Shown here: piece after piece, positions 35,814 to 43,261 of the stretch | Layout: every line of letters starts with the position of its first letter | How positions within the stretch are numbered: the stretch's first letter is position 1 | Origin: Cyclobacteriaceae bacterium | GTDB taxonomy: Bacteria > Bacteroidota > Bacteroidia > Cytophagales > Cyclobacteriaceae | Assembly (NCBI GenBank): GCA_019694875.1 | Contig: JAIBBC010000002.1 | Coordinates: forward strand, 372,001-436,000 | Length of the DNA: 64,000 nucleotides | Reading direction: 5' to 3' | Notes under the pieces: generated by a model | Databases searched by the model: none | What the model was told of the DNA's origin: nothing | Seen by the model: the letters and a program-made list of their open reading frames with translations, nothing else | Made by a program: the position numbers and the translations under genes

Positions 35814-35816
35814 CAC

Positions 35817-35850
35817 GACCCAAGTTCCTACGAACTTGGGTCTTTTTTTT
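35817..35850 (+). terminator. Terminator of tRNA-Glu
   Basis: GACCCAAGTTC (35817-35827), loop CTAC, GAACTTGGGTC (35832-35842), then eight T (35843-35850). The stem is perfect. Confidence 0.9.
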
Positions 35851-35902
35851 AGCCATACCTGGAATTTGCAATTTCAAAGCAGATTCATCTTTTCTAAGTC
35901 TT

Positions 35903-36328
35903 GAATTTGGGGATCGTTTAGGTGACATTCCACCGCTGGTGCATTTTTTCATTACCAAATTGTGTAAGCGGCTGGGCAGTCAGGTGGAGACGGTTAACGA
36001 TTCTGTTTTCAGACTTCTGCAAAGTCATTCATGGCCGGGAAATGTTCGTGAACTTGAAGCTGTAATTGAACGATCGATTATAGGAAGTGATGGTACGGAA
36101 TTGAAGTTGTTTGAATTGATCGAGGTAGGGCAGGCGCCTCATCAGGAGGTGTTGAAACTGACGCTGGATGAAATGACGAAGCGCTACATAATCTCAATCC
36201 TTAACGAAGTTAACTGGAAAATATCAGGCAAAGACAGTGCGTCCGAGATACTTGACATCCATCCCAATACATTGCGCTCGCTCATGCAACGATTGGGAGT
36301 CATGTTCCGGAAGGGGTCAACACTGTAA
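35903..36328 (+). pseudogene. Truncated sigma-54-dependent activator, C-terminal stump
   Basis: From about 35903 the frame reads FGDRLGDIPPLVHFFITKLC, HSWPGNVRELEAVIERSI and, near the end, a Fis-like helix-turn-helix (SASEILDIHPNTLRSLMQRL). These are the end of the AAA+ domain (R.DIP.L and WPGNVREL blocks) and the DNA-binding domain of an NtrC/FhlA-type activator. The Walker A and B motifs, the GAFTGA loop and any sensor domain are missing. The open frame does run further upstream, but only through the tRNA and its terminator, so those codons are not part of the protein. The remnant begins about 50 bp after the tRNA terminator. Confidence 0.85.
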
Positions 36329-36426
36329 TTTTTTTCTACGAAAACAATAATAATTGCCTTTAATTGAGGCTTCTTGGTCATTTGCACGCAAAATTCTGAT
36401 TAATCTCTCGCAAAGTCCGAAACCTT

Positions 36427-36444
36427 TATCGTAATTTTACGATA
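36427..36444. promoter_or_regulatory. ArsR operator 1
   Basis: TATCGTAA, centre TT, TTACGATA: an 18-bp palindrome with perfect 8-bp arms, ending 9 bp before the arsR start. A -7-like TAATTTTA lies inside it at 36432-36439, so a bound repressor would block transcription. A near copy is at 36798-36815. Confidence 0.75.
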
Positions 36445-36453
36445 TAAAAAGTA

Positions 36454-36780
36454 ATGGGACTTACCAAAACAGAAGAATTCACCAAAACGCAGAATGAGCT
36501 GGCAGTGTTTGCCAAGGCGCTTGGGCACCCTGCCCGAATAGCTATTCTTCAATTCCTCATCAAAACCAAAGCTTGTGTTTGCGGAGATATTGTTGATGAA
36601 CTTCCCTTGTCGCAGTCTACCGTTTCTCAACACCTGAAGGAATTAAAAAATGCCGGACTTATTAAGGGCGACATTGATGGGCCAAGTGTGTGCTACTGCA
36701 TCGATGAAAAAGTCTGGGCCAAAGCAAAAAGGGCTATCGGTGATTTATTTGAAGCCTATAAAGGGTCAGACTGCTGTTAA
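36454..36780 (+). CDS. arsR: ArsR-family metalloregulator
   Basis: 108 residues with the winged helix of ArsR/SmtB repressors: AKALGHPARIAILQFL, then ACVCGDIVDELPLSQSTVSQ and HLKELKNAGLI. The paired Cys in CVCG at the start of the recognition helix is the classical As(III) site; two more Cys end the chain (SDCC). When arsenite binds, the dimer leaves its operator. Two operators matching each other flank this gene (36427-36444 and 36798-36815). It begins the arsenic cassette. Confidence 0.92.
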   Translation: MGLTKTEEFTKTQNELAVFAKALGHPARIAILQFLIKTKACVCGDIVDELPLSQSTVSQHLKELKNAGLIKGDIDGPSVCYCIDEKVWAKAKRAIGDLFEAYKGSDCC

Positions 36781-36797
36781 AAAAATTTTCTCCATTT

Positions 36798-36815
36798 AAT
36801 CGCAATATTACGATA
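36798..36815. promoter_or_regulatory. ArsR operator 2
   Basis: AATCGCAA, TA, TTACGATA; it matches operator 1 at 15 of 18 positions and lies 12 bp before the arsM start, inside the 47-bp gap after arsR. Confidence 0.6.
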
Positions 36816-36827
36816 ATCCTAAAACTC

Positions 36828-37670
36828 ATGAAGACTGAAACACCTGAACAACTCAAAGAACTGGTCAAAGAAAAATACGGTCAGATCGCACTGCAAAGTA
36901 AAAATTTCAATGAATCAAGTTGCTGCGGAGCAACAGGGTGCGGCACGATTGATTATTCCATCATGGCGGATGATTACACCAAGCTTGAAGGTTATGTCGC
37001 AGATGCTGACCTGGGTCTTGGATGCGGCCTTCCTACCGAGTTTGCCAAGATAAAAGAAGGAGATACAGTTGTTGACTTGGGCTCCGGAGCTGGTAATGAT
37101 GCGTTCGTAGCACGGTCGATCAGCGGGGAAAAAGGAAAAGTAATTGGTATTGATTTCACGGAAAAAATGGTGGAAAAGGCCAGGACTAATGCTGAAAAGC
37201 TTGGCTATAATAATGTTGAGTTTCGCACGGGCGACATCGAGAACATGCCGCTGGCGAGTGGTATAGCGGATGTGGTGGTTAGCAACTGCGTGTTGAATCT
37301 CGTACCAAACAAAAAGCAGGCATTTGCAGAAACTTTCCGCATTCTTAAGAAAGGTGGACATTTCAGTGTCTCGGATATCGTACTTGTTGGTGATTTGCCG
37401 GAAGGATTGCAGAAGTCCGCAGAGATGTATGCCGGATGTGTAGCAGGCGCAATTCAAAAGGAAGAGTATCTCAACATTATTCAAGAAGCTGGTTTTTCCG
37501 GGATACAACTTCAGAAGGAAAAACCCATCACGTTACCCAAAGAAATTTTGAGTGAATATCTTTCAGTCGACCAGATAGCCGAATTCAAGTCAGGCAAGAG
37601 AGGTATATTCAGTATTACCGTATATGGTGAAAAGCCAATGAATTGTTGCGCTCCGGGTTGTTGCGATTAA
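36828..37670 (+). CDS. arsM: Arsenite S-adenosylmethionine methyltransferase
   Basis: 280 residues. The SAM motif is VVDLGSGAGNDAF. The three conserved As(III)-binding cysteines are in LGLGCGLP, NCVLNLVPNK and AGCVAGA. An N-terminal CCGATGCG and a C-terminal tail MNCCAPGCCD add more Cys. The enzyme methylates arsenite to volatile or less toxic organoarsenicals. It is the second gene of the ars cassette, and the phosphatase gene follows 9 bp later. Confidence 0.93.
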   Translation: MKTETPEQLKELVKEKYGQIALQSKNFNESSCCGATGCGTIDYSIMADDYTKLEGYVADADLGLGCGLPTEFAKIKEGDTVVDLGSGAGNDAFVARSISGEKGKVIGIDFTEKMVEKARTNAEKLGYNNVEFRTGDIENMPLASGIADVVVSNCVLNLVPNKKQAFAETFRILKKGGHFSVSDIVLVGDLPEGLQKSAEMYAGCVAGAIQKEEYLNIIQEAGFSGIQLQKEKPITLPKEILSEYLSVDQIAEFKSGKRGIFSITVYGEKPMNCCAPGCCD

Positions 37671-37679
37671 CCAGCTGAT

Positions 37680-38318
37680 ATGATAAAGACAAATCCGTTA
37701 TTGCCCTCTCTGCAAAACACAACCAATAATCTGGTTAAGCGTTTTAGCGTTATTCCTCATGAACGAAAGCAGCTGCTACAGCAGCTTTCAGCATTTGTTC
37801 AAAGCCGCGTTCAGAACCGTCAGGTTGCGCATCTTAACTTTATTTGTACGCACAATTCCAGACGCAGTCACCTTTCGCAGCTTTGGGCCCAAGCGGCTGC
37901 GTATTACTATGGTGTTCCAAATGTTCAAGCTTACTCGGGTGGTACCGAAGCAACAGCATTTAATCCCAGGGCAGTAAAGGCAATGATGGATGCTGGTTTT
38001 AACATCGTTAAACTAAAGGATGGAGATAATCCGGTTTATGAAGTGAGCTTCGCTGAAGAAATCAATCCCGTGAGGGCATTTTCTAAAAAATATGATGATC
38101 CGTTTAATCATAACAAAGACTTTGCTGCGATCATGACTTGTTCACATGCTGATGAAAACTGTCCCCTTGTGGCAGGTGCTGCTGCACGTATTGCATTGAC
38201 ATATGATGATCCGAAGGAATTTGATGGTACGCCTCTGGAGCAGGAAAAATACAAGGAACGGGTCGAGCAAATCGGCACAGAAATTTTGTATGCGTTTTCT
38301 CTGATTAGTAAGCAGTAA
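37680..38318 (+). CDS. Arsenate reductase-like low-molecular-weight protein tyrosine phosphatase
   Basis: 212 residues, longer than the usual 130-160. The P-loop CX5R is CTHNSRRS, followed by SQLWAQAAAYYYG and a late TCSHADENCP that resembles the Asp loop of LMW-PTP type arsenate reductases. The 60-residue N-terminal extension is helical. In a cassette with arsR and arsM, reduction of arsenate to arsenite is the likely job, though a phosphatase function cannot be excluded. It lies 9 bp after arsM and 13 bp before the sigma factor gene. Confidence 0.85.
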   Translation: MIKTNPLLPSLQNTTNNLVKRFSVIPHERKQLLQQLSAFVQSRVQNRQVAHLNFICTHNSRRSHLSQLWAQAAAYYYGVPNVQAYSGGTEATAFNPRAVKAMMDAGFNIVKLKDGDNPVYEVSFAEEINPVRAFSKKYDDPFNHNKDFAAIMTCSHADENCPLVAGAAARIALTYDDPKEFDGTPLEQEKYKERVEQIGTEILYAFSLISKQ

Positions 38319-38331
38319 TAAGCACCAGTTT

Positions 38332-38871
38332 ATGAATGCCATTCAAACTGAAGCCTGGAATTCCATTCAAGGAAAGCTAAAAGCCTTTATCTTCAAGTTT
38401 ACCCGCGATAAAGAAGTTGCGGCTGATTTGGCGCAGGATATATTCCTGAAAGTTCACGCTAAGGTGGATCAGCTTAGAGATTCCGATAAACTGGTCGGCT
38501 GGATTTATCAGGTTGCCCGCCACACCATTACGGATTACTATCGTAGTAAATCTAAAAAAATTGATCTGCAGGAAATAGACTGGGAAAGCGAACAGGCCCC
38601 GCTCAGCGATTGTGTCTCGAATTGTCTTTCTGACATGCTCATCACGCTGCCGGCAAAGTATCGCGAGGCACTGGAACTGACGGAGCTGAAAAATCTTTCG
38701 CAGATTGAGTTGGCTAATGCGTTAAATATTTCCTACTCGGGAGCTAAGTCGCGCGTACAACGAGCCCGTCAAATGCTGAAAGAGAAAATGGAGACGAGTT
38801 ATAATATCCAACTTGATCGGTACGGCAACGTGCTCGTGTGTGAGAACCGTACGCTTTGTGGGTGCGAGTAG
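38332..38871 (+). CDS. sigZ: SigZ-type ECF RNA polymerase sigma factor
   Basis: 179 residues with region 2 (EVAADLAQDIFLKVHAK, LVGWIYQVARHTITDYYRSK) and region 4 (LPAKYREALELTELKNLSQ, IELANALNISYSGAKSRVQR). The C-terminal tail CENRTLCGCE is Cys-rich, as is common in the SigZ group. No anti-sigma gene follows; instead a terminator and a convergent Cys-rich peptide gene do. Its place as fourth gene of the arsenic cassette suggests a metal stress regulon. Confidence 0.88.
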   Translation: MNAIQTEAWNSIQGKLKAFIFKFTRDKEVAADLAQDIFLKVHAKVDQLRDSDKLVGWIYQVARHTITDYYRSKSKKIDLQEIDWESEQAPLSDCVSNCLSDMLITLPAKYREALELTELKNLSQIELANALNISYSGAKSRVQRARQMLKEKMETSYNIQLDRYGNVLVCENRTLCGCE

Positions 38872-38897
38872 ATGAGAAAATCAGGGTGAGAATGATA

Positions 38898-38928
38898 AAG
38901 GGCAGACGTCTTCTGCCCTTCACTTTTT
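38898..38928 (+). terminator. Terminator after sigZ
   Basis: AAGGGCAGA (38898-38906), loop CGTCT, TCTGCCCTT (38912-38920), then CACTTTTT. It may also serve the convergent peptide gene, though the T run on that side is weaker. Confidence 0.75.
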
Positions 38929-39001
38929 AGCAACAACCTGAATCGCAGCCTGAGCCACAACAATTGCCGGTACAACATCCCGGATCTTTCTTGTTTTTCA
39001 T
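38927..39001 (-). CDS. 24-residue cysteine-rich peptide, metallothionein-like
   Basis: The minus strand from the ATG complementary to 38999-39001 reads MKNKKDPGCCTGNCCGSGCD then SGCC and TAA. Seven of 24 residues are Cys, arranged CC-x3-CC-x3-C-x3-CC in a Gly/Asp/Asn background, the arrangement of a metal-thiolate peptide. The basic first five residues are not a signal peptide. It lies convergent to sigZ and shares its terminator region. Its neighbours ArsR, ArsM and SigZ also end in Cys-rich tails. Binding arsenite, or delivering it to ArsM, is an inference. The gene is below usual length limits and has no recognised name. Confidence 0.6.
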   Translation of the reverse strand: MKNKKDPGCCTGNCCGSGCDSGCC

Positions 39002-39027
39002 AGTATAAGGTTTTGAGTTAAACATAC

Positions 39028-39050
39028 CGGGTAACCGTTTTGATTACCCG
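39028..39050. promoter_or_regulatory. Inverted repeat upstream of the Cys-rich peptide
   Basis: CGGGTAA (39028-39034), nine bases, TTACCCG (39044-39050). A minus-strand TATGTTTA, near the -7 consensus, overlaps its edge at 39020-39027 and lies about 20 bp before the peptide start. It may be an operator or a leader hairpin. Confidence 0.4.
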
Positions 39051-39234
39051 TTTCATTGACGGTGAAATCGATCCAAAGACGCAAGAAAAATTTTAGCATC
39101 TTTTTTAGTCGATTTCCGTCATAGGGGAAAAGCCTGTGAAAAAGAAAAAGTATCTGTTTACGTTTAGCTGGTTTTAGTTACTTCAGATTGAAACCTTTTT
39201 CAAAAAAGACTGTTTTTAAGTACAACCCAGTATT

Positions 39235-39837
39235 ATGAAGCTTTCACCCGGTGAATTACAAGCCGATAACCTAGTATCGGAGGTCAATCATTCTGAATTA
39301 CTTTCGTTCTTGCGGCAATACATGCGTGTATTGAACCCATGGGTAGTCGCGTACTGGATGTCAAATGTAGCAGCCATAACAACCTTTATCGTGTATCTGA
39401 TTTTCTATCGAGAGAACGTTGATAACGTAATGTCGGGCATTGGGCTTGGATTTGCATTCTTCTTCGTGCCCTTGCTTCCAATTCATGAATTTATACACGG
39501 TGTCACGTATCAGCTTATGGGAGCCAAAAGAGTGGAGTACAAAGCAGATCTTAAGCAGTTTATGTTCTATGCTTTGGCTGACAATTTTGTTGCAAACCGC
39601 AAAGAATTCACACTCGTTGCGATAATGCCTTTTCTGTTGATAAATACGTTGCTGATCTGTGGGATAGTATTTTTTGACGGCCGTTGGGATCTCATTTTCA
39701 TGGGAAGCCTGATTATGCACATTAGCGGTTGCTTTGGTGATTTTGCCCTGATTAGCTTTTTCTATGAGCATCGCAACAAAAGTGTTGTTACCTATGACGA
39801 TGCTATCGCTAAAAAGACTTTTTTCTACAGTCTGTGA
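39235..39837 (+). CDS. DUF3267 zincin-like membrane protein
   Basis: 200 residues with about four transmembrane helices. HEFIHG between helices 2 and 3 is an HExxH zinc motif, typical of DUF3267 proteins, which resemble site-2 type metalloproteases. The region ADLKQFMFYALADNF and the late HISGCFGDFALIS are also family-like. The substrate is unknown. It is a single gene between the arsenic cassette and the kinase genes, and may be part of the same insertion. Confidence 0.8.
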   Translation: MKLSPGELQADNLVSEVNHSELLSFLRQYMRVLNPWVVAYWMSNVAAITTFIVYLIFYRENVDNVMSGIGLGFAFFFVPLLPIHEFIHGVTYQLMGAKRVEYKADLKQFMFYALADNFVANRKEFTLVAIMPFLLINTLLICGIVFFDGRWDLIFMGSLIMHISGCFGDFALISFFYEHRNKSVVTYDDAIAKKTFFYSL

Positions 39838-40045
39838 TGATTTCAATCGTATTAGCGATTCTAATAATGGCCGTTTTAGTTTCAGCGTGAGAGAATTGCC
39901 TTCGTAACAGATTTTATCCGTAACCTCTAAAAAACATACATACCGTTAAACACGTTGTGTTATTGTGTACTTTCATAGCGCCATAAGATTATGGTCTTTT
40001 TGATCGTTGGTTCAGCGGTCGCTTATGTTAGAAACGGTTTAATCC

Positions 40046-41287
40046 ATGAATTCGCCCGGTAATTTCGAGTACCTCGTTCAGGTTGTGCAGGAGCTTTCGT
40101 TAGCACGAACCCTGGATTCCATTACTGCTATTGTTCGAACAGCTGCCCGCAAGCTGACCGGTGCGGATGGAGCTACGTTTGTTCTGCTCGATAACAACCG
40201 ATGCTACTACGCGGATGAAGATGCGATTAGCCCGCTTTGGAAAGGAGGCCGGTTTCCCGTAGAGAACTGCATCAGTGGCTGGTGTATGCTGAACCGCGAG
40301 CAGGTTGTGATTGAAAACATTTACCTGGATGATCGGATTCCACATGATTTGTATCGGCCTACGTTTGTGAAAAGTCTCGCCATAATTCCAATCCGGAAAT
40401 CAAATCCGATTGGAGCGATAGGTACATATTGGGCAAAGCCGTATGTTCCAACCGAGCGTGAACTTATGCTGTTACAGTCTCTTGCTGATATGACAACTGT
40501 GGCCATTGAGAATGTGAACTTGTACCTTGATCTGGAGAATCGTGTAAATCAACGCACCTCAGAGTTGGAAGAAGCGCGAAGATCGCTCGAATCGTACAGC
40601 CATTCAATTTCACATGACCTCAAGGCACCCGTTCGCTCCATCAAATTATTGGCGGAAATGCTTTCGGAGCGATTGGCGGAGTTGGACTTTAACGATCAGC
40701 AGTTGACTACTATTGTCCACCGCATGCTTGTGCGCGCGGATCACATGAATGCGCTGGTTGCAGGTTTGCTTGACTTTGCGCGGCTGAGCAAGTATAAACT
40801 CTCGTGTACGCATGTTCCGATGCGCCAGTTGGCGGAAGAGGTCGGGCGTGAACTTATTGAGCACTATCCCGAACGAAAGATTCGTTTTTCGGTAGGGGAG
40901 TATTTGCCAGATGCGTGGGGCGATGCTTTATTGATCCGTCAGGCGTTACAGAATCTGATAGGCAATGCCATTAAGTATACAGGAAAAAAGGAGTCGGCCA
41001 ATATTGAAATCGCATGTGATATGACAGATGAATTCAATCGCTACTCAATCACCGATAACGGGGCCGGTTTTAATCAGGCGTATGCCGACAAATTATTTGA
41101 AACATTTCAGCGGTTGCATTCTGAAAAGGAATTTGACGGAATCGGTATAGGTTTGTCACTCACCAAACGGATTATTGACCGTCATCACGGTAAAATTGAT
41201 GCAACAGCAAAGGTAAATGAGGGTGCTACTTTTCGTTTTACATTACCGAAATCATCCGCAGTTTTAAAATCGCTATCGAACTCATGA
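40046..41287 (+). CDS. GAF-domain sensor histidine kinase
   Basis: 413 residues, no membrane helix. The GAF domain spans about 15-155 (LTGADGATFVLLD, ISGWCMLNREQVVIEN, TTVAIENVNLYL). A coiled linker leads to the HisKA domain with SHSISHDLKAPVRS (phosphorylated His near 190), and the HATPase has QALQNLIGNAIKYTG, DNGAGFN and GIGIGLSLTKRI. The form is that of bacteriophytochrome-like cytoplasmic kinases, without the chromophore PAS-GAF pair. It overlaps the next gene by 4 bp (ATGA), so the two are made together. Confidence 0.92.
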   Translation: MNSPGNFEYLVQVVQELSLARTLDSITAIVRTAARKLTGADGATFVLLDNNRCYYADEDAISPLWKGGRFPVENCISGWCMLNREQVVIENIYLDDRIPHDLYRPTFVKSLAIIPIRKSNPIGAIGTYWAKPYVPTERELMLLQSLADMTTVAIENVNLYLDLENRVNQRTSELEEARRSLESYSHSISHDLKAPVRSIKLLAEMLSERLAELDFNDQQLTTIVHRMLVRADHMNALVAGLLDFARLSKYKLSCTHVPMRQLAEEVGRELIEHYPERKIRFSVGEYLPDAWGDALLIRQALQNLIGNAIKYTGKKESANIEIACDMTDEFNRYSITDNGAGFNQAYADKLFETFQRLHSEKEFDGIGIGLSLTKRIIDRHHGKIDATAKVNEGATFRFTLPKSSAVLKSLSNS

Positions 41288-42411
41288 CTGAATCAGCTAA
41301 TAAACCAATAAAAATCCTGATGCTTGAAGACAGTGCCGATGATGTGATGATCATTGAGCGTGTTTTGAGAAAAGCGAAGGTTCCGTTTGTCAGGCAGCAG
41401 GTAGAAAAGCGCGATGAGTATCGCGATGCAATCATGGCGTTCAAACCTGATGTTGTTTTGTCGGATCACGCGTTGCCGGGTTTTAACTCCCGTGAAGCGC
41501 TTCGCATTTGCAGAATGGAACTTGGGGATACGCCATTTATTCTTGTGTCAGGCACAGCCTCTGACGAATTTGCAGCAGCCTGCATTCGCGAAGGTGCGGA
41601 CGATTATATATCAAAATCCGATCTCACAAATCTTCCGGCTTCCATCCGGACTGCATTAAAGAAAAGAAAACTTGAAAAACTCAGACGTGAATCGCTGAAA
41701 AGTATACAAAAGGATTTCCGGAAGCTCGAAATTCTAAATCGGGAACTGGATCGTTATGTGTATTCAGTATCCCATACCTTACGCGGACCACTCACGACGG
41801 TAAAGGGATTATTAAACCTGGCGGAACAAACCCATGATCTGGCATCGCTGCGATCGTTGCATACCATGATGCAAACCAGCATTACGCGCCTTGACAATAT
41901 CCTTGTACGACTGCTTGATCAGGCACGGAACGCACATACAGAAGTTGAAAGAAAAAAAATCGACTGGACGAATCTGATCGATGAAGTGTTACATGATCTT
42001 GCCTATTTGGATCCGGAAGACAAAGTGAATAAATTCATACATCTTGAAACGGAGACTGAATTTTGGTCTGATGCGAGTCGTATAGAATCTATTCTGACTC
42101 ACATTGTCGGAAATACATTCGTCCATCGAAGTACGGGCAAACACCATGAGAGTATCACCAGTATTGATGTTTTTACATCACCCGAATCAGCTGTTATTGT
42201 AGTGAAAGACAATGGTAAGGGTATTCCACCGGAATATATTCCAAGTGTATTCGATATGTTTTTCAAAGGAGACAGTTCCAGCCCGGGTGCGGGCCTTGGA
42301 TTATCCCTGGCTAAGGAAATTGTTACAAAACTTAATGGCACGATAGACATCACCTCCCGGCAGAACATGGGTACCACGGTGCGAATTGAGTTGCCAAATA
42401 AAAGTGTCTAA
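41284..42411 (+). CDS. Receiver domain-histidine kinase hybrid protein
   Basis: 375 residues. The N-terminal receiver (about 8-125) has the acidic pair in MLEDSADD, the phosphoacceptor Asp in VVLSDHALPG and Lys in YISKSDL. A HisKA-like region follows with SVSHTLRGPLTTVK, then an ATPase domain with IVGNTFVHRS, VVKDNGKGIP and GAGLGLSLAKEIV. The usual HD of the His box is HT here, but the histidine is present. A kinase controlled directly by phosphorylation of its own receiver, rather than by a sensor, is implied. It is translationally coupled to the GAF kinase upstream. Confidence 0.9.
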   Translation: MTESANKPIKILMLEDSADDVMIIERVLRKAKVPFVRQQVEKRDEYRDAIMAFKPDVVLSDHALPGFNSREALRICRMELGDTPFILVSGTASDEFAAACIREGADDYISKSDLTNLPASIRTALKKRKLEKLRRESLKSIQKDFRKLEILNRELDRYVYSVSHTLRGPLTTVKGLLNLAEQTHDLASLRSLHTMMQTSITRLDNILVRLLDQARNAHTEVERKKIDWTNLIDEVLHDLAYLDPEDKVNKFIHLETETEFWSDASRIESILTHIVGNTFVHRSTGKHHESITSIDVFTSPESAVIVVKDNGKGIPPEYIPSVFDMFFKGDSSSPGAGLGLSLAKEIVTKLNGTIDITSRQNMGTTVRIELPNKSV

Positions 42412-42432
42412 CACCAGCGCTACGGCTACTAA

Positions 42433-42870
42433 CTAAGGAAGTTTGTTCATAACCATCCAGTAAAGGCCTATGTCACTTACAGTCTTTGAAAAGTTGCCAA
42501 ACTCGACTGGTTTAACGATATAGCTGTTAGCGCCAAGTGCATAACATTTTTTGATATCGGGATCCTCTGCTGAAGATGTCAGCACCACTACAGGTGTCGA
42601 CTTCGTTGCAGGGTCCGCCTTAATCTTTTCCAGTACTTCCAGGCCGTTAACCTTGGGCATTTTCAGGTCAAGCAGGATTACGCGAGGCAATATTTTTTTA
42701 TCACGGCCTTCAAATTCACCTTCCGCGAAAAGAAAATCAAGTGCCTGTGCGCCATCGGTAACGTGAACAATTTTATTTGCCAGATTATGTTTTTTGAGTG
42801 CACGTATGGCAAGCTCGGCATCTTCCATACTGTCTTCAACAATCAAAATTTCCACTTCCTGATGAACCAT
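42433..42870 (-). CDS. Single-domain response regulator, Rcp1-like
   Basis: 145 residues, one receiver domain and no output domain. [10 protein letters not shown] gives the acidic pair, [12 protein letters not shown] the phosphoacceptor Asp and YIVKPVEF the Lys. The insertion around GEFEGRDKK is typical of the Rcp1 group that pairs with phytochrome-like kinases. It is convergent with the kinase gene (21 bp between the stops) and may take phosphate from it. Confidence 0.92.
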   Translation of the reverse strand: MVHQEVEILIVEDSMEDAELAIRALKKHNLANKIVHVTDGAQALDFLFAEGEFEGRDKKILPRVILLDLKMPKVNGLEVLEKIKADPATKSTPVVVLTSSAEDPDIKKCYALGANSYIVKPVEFGNFSKTVSDIGLYWMVMNKLP

Positions 42871-43040
42871 GCGTGCAGATGAATAAGTTTAAAAAAGTGA
42901 TGTAATGTTTTACTGATTTTTTGCTGGTTTTTATAATTATTAAGATTTAATTGAAATTTTTAAGGATACCGTTTCAGTTTATTGCGGCTTTAACATTACA
43001 CTGATTGCAAAAAGTTTATGCAGTCGAACCCTCTTAAATA
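42871..43040. other. Gene-free AT-rich stretch upstream of the response regulator
   Basis: Part of a 391-bp gap between the response regulator and the SDR gene. It is AT-rich with many T tracts and probably carries the minus-strand promoter of the response regulator. I cannot pick one -33/-7 pair with confidence, and no reading frame of note is seen. Confidence 0.5.
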
Positions 43041-43077
43041 GAAAGAAAAACAGGATTTACCCGTCTGGTAAATCCTG
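43041..43077 (-). terminator. Terminator downstream of the SDR gene
   Basis: CAGGATTTAC (43051-43060), loop CCGTCTG, GTAAATCCTG (43068-43077); the stem is perfect. On the minus strand it is followed by TTTTTCTTTC, so it ends minus-strand transcripts, about 185 bp past the SDR stop. Confidence 0.75.
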
Positions 43078-43261
43078 TTCCTCCGTTGTCTAACGTCTCC
43101 AACAGTTGGTTATCAATCATCTGGTATGAGACCTTCGTAAGGTAGTTCAGCATACCCCGAAAAATAGCCGGATGTAATTTTTTTATGACCGAGGTGGCAA
43201 GAATCAATGGGGCAGCTGTATGCTGATCCTCAGGATTTAATCACTGTCGTTACAAGAACAC

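Noticed and set aside
35663-35902. An open frame that enters the activator stump from upstream and passes through the tRNA gene
   Set aside because: Its first 80 codons are tRNA, promoter and terminator sequence and have no protein features; only the part from 35903 is homologous to a protein.
39057-39121. Inverted repeat TGACGG..AAATCGA / TCGATTTCCGTCA
   Set aside because: The arms differ by a 2-base insertion and are 37 bp apart; no function can be supported.
43034-43153. Minus-strand frame of 39 codons between the SDR gene and the response regulator
   Set aside because: It runs through the terminator hairpin, and its product has no membrane, Cys or DNA-binding features.
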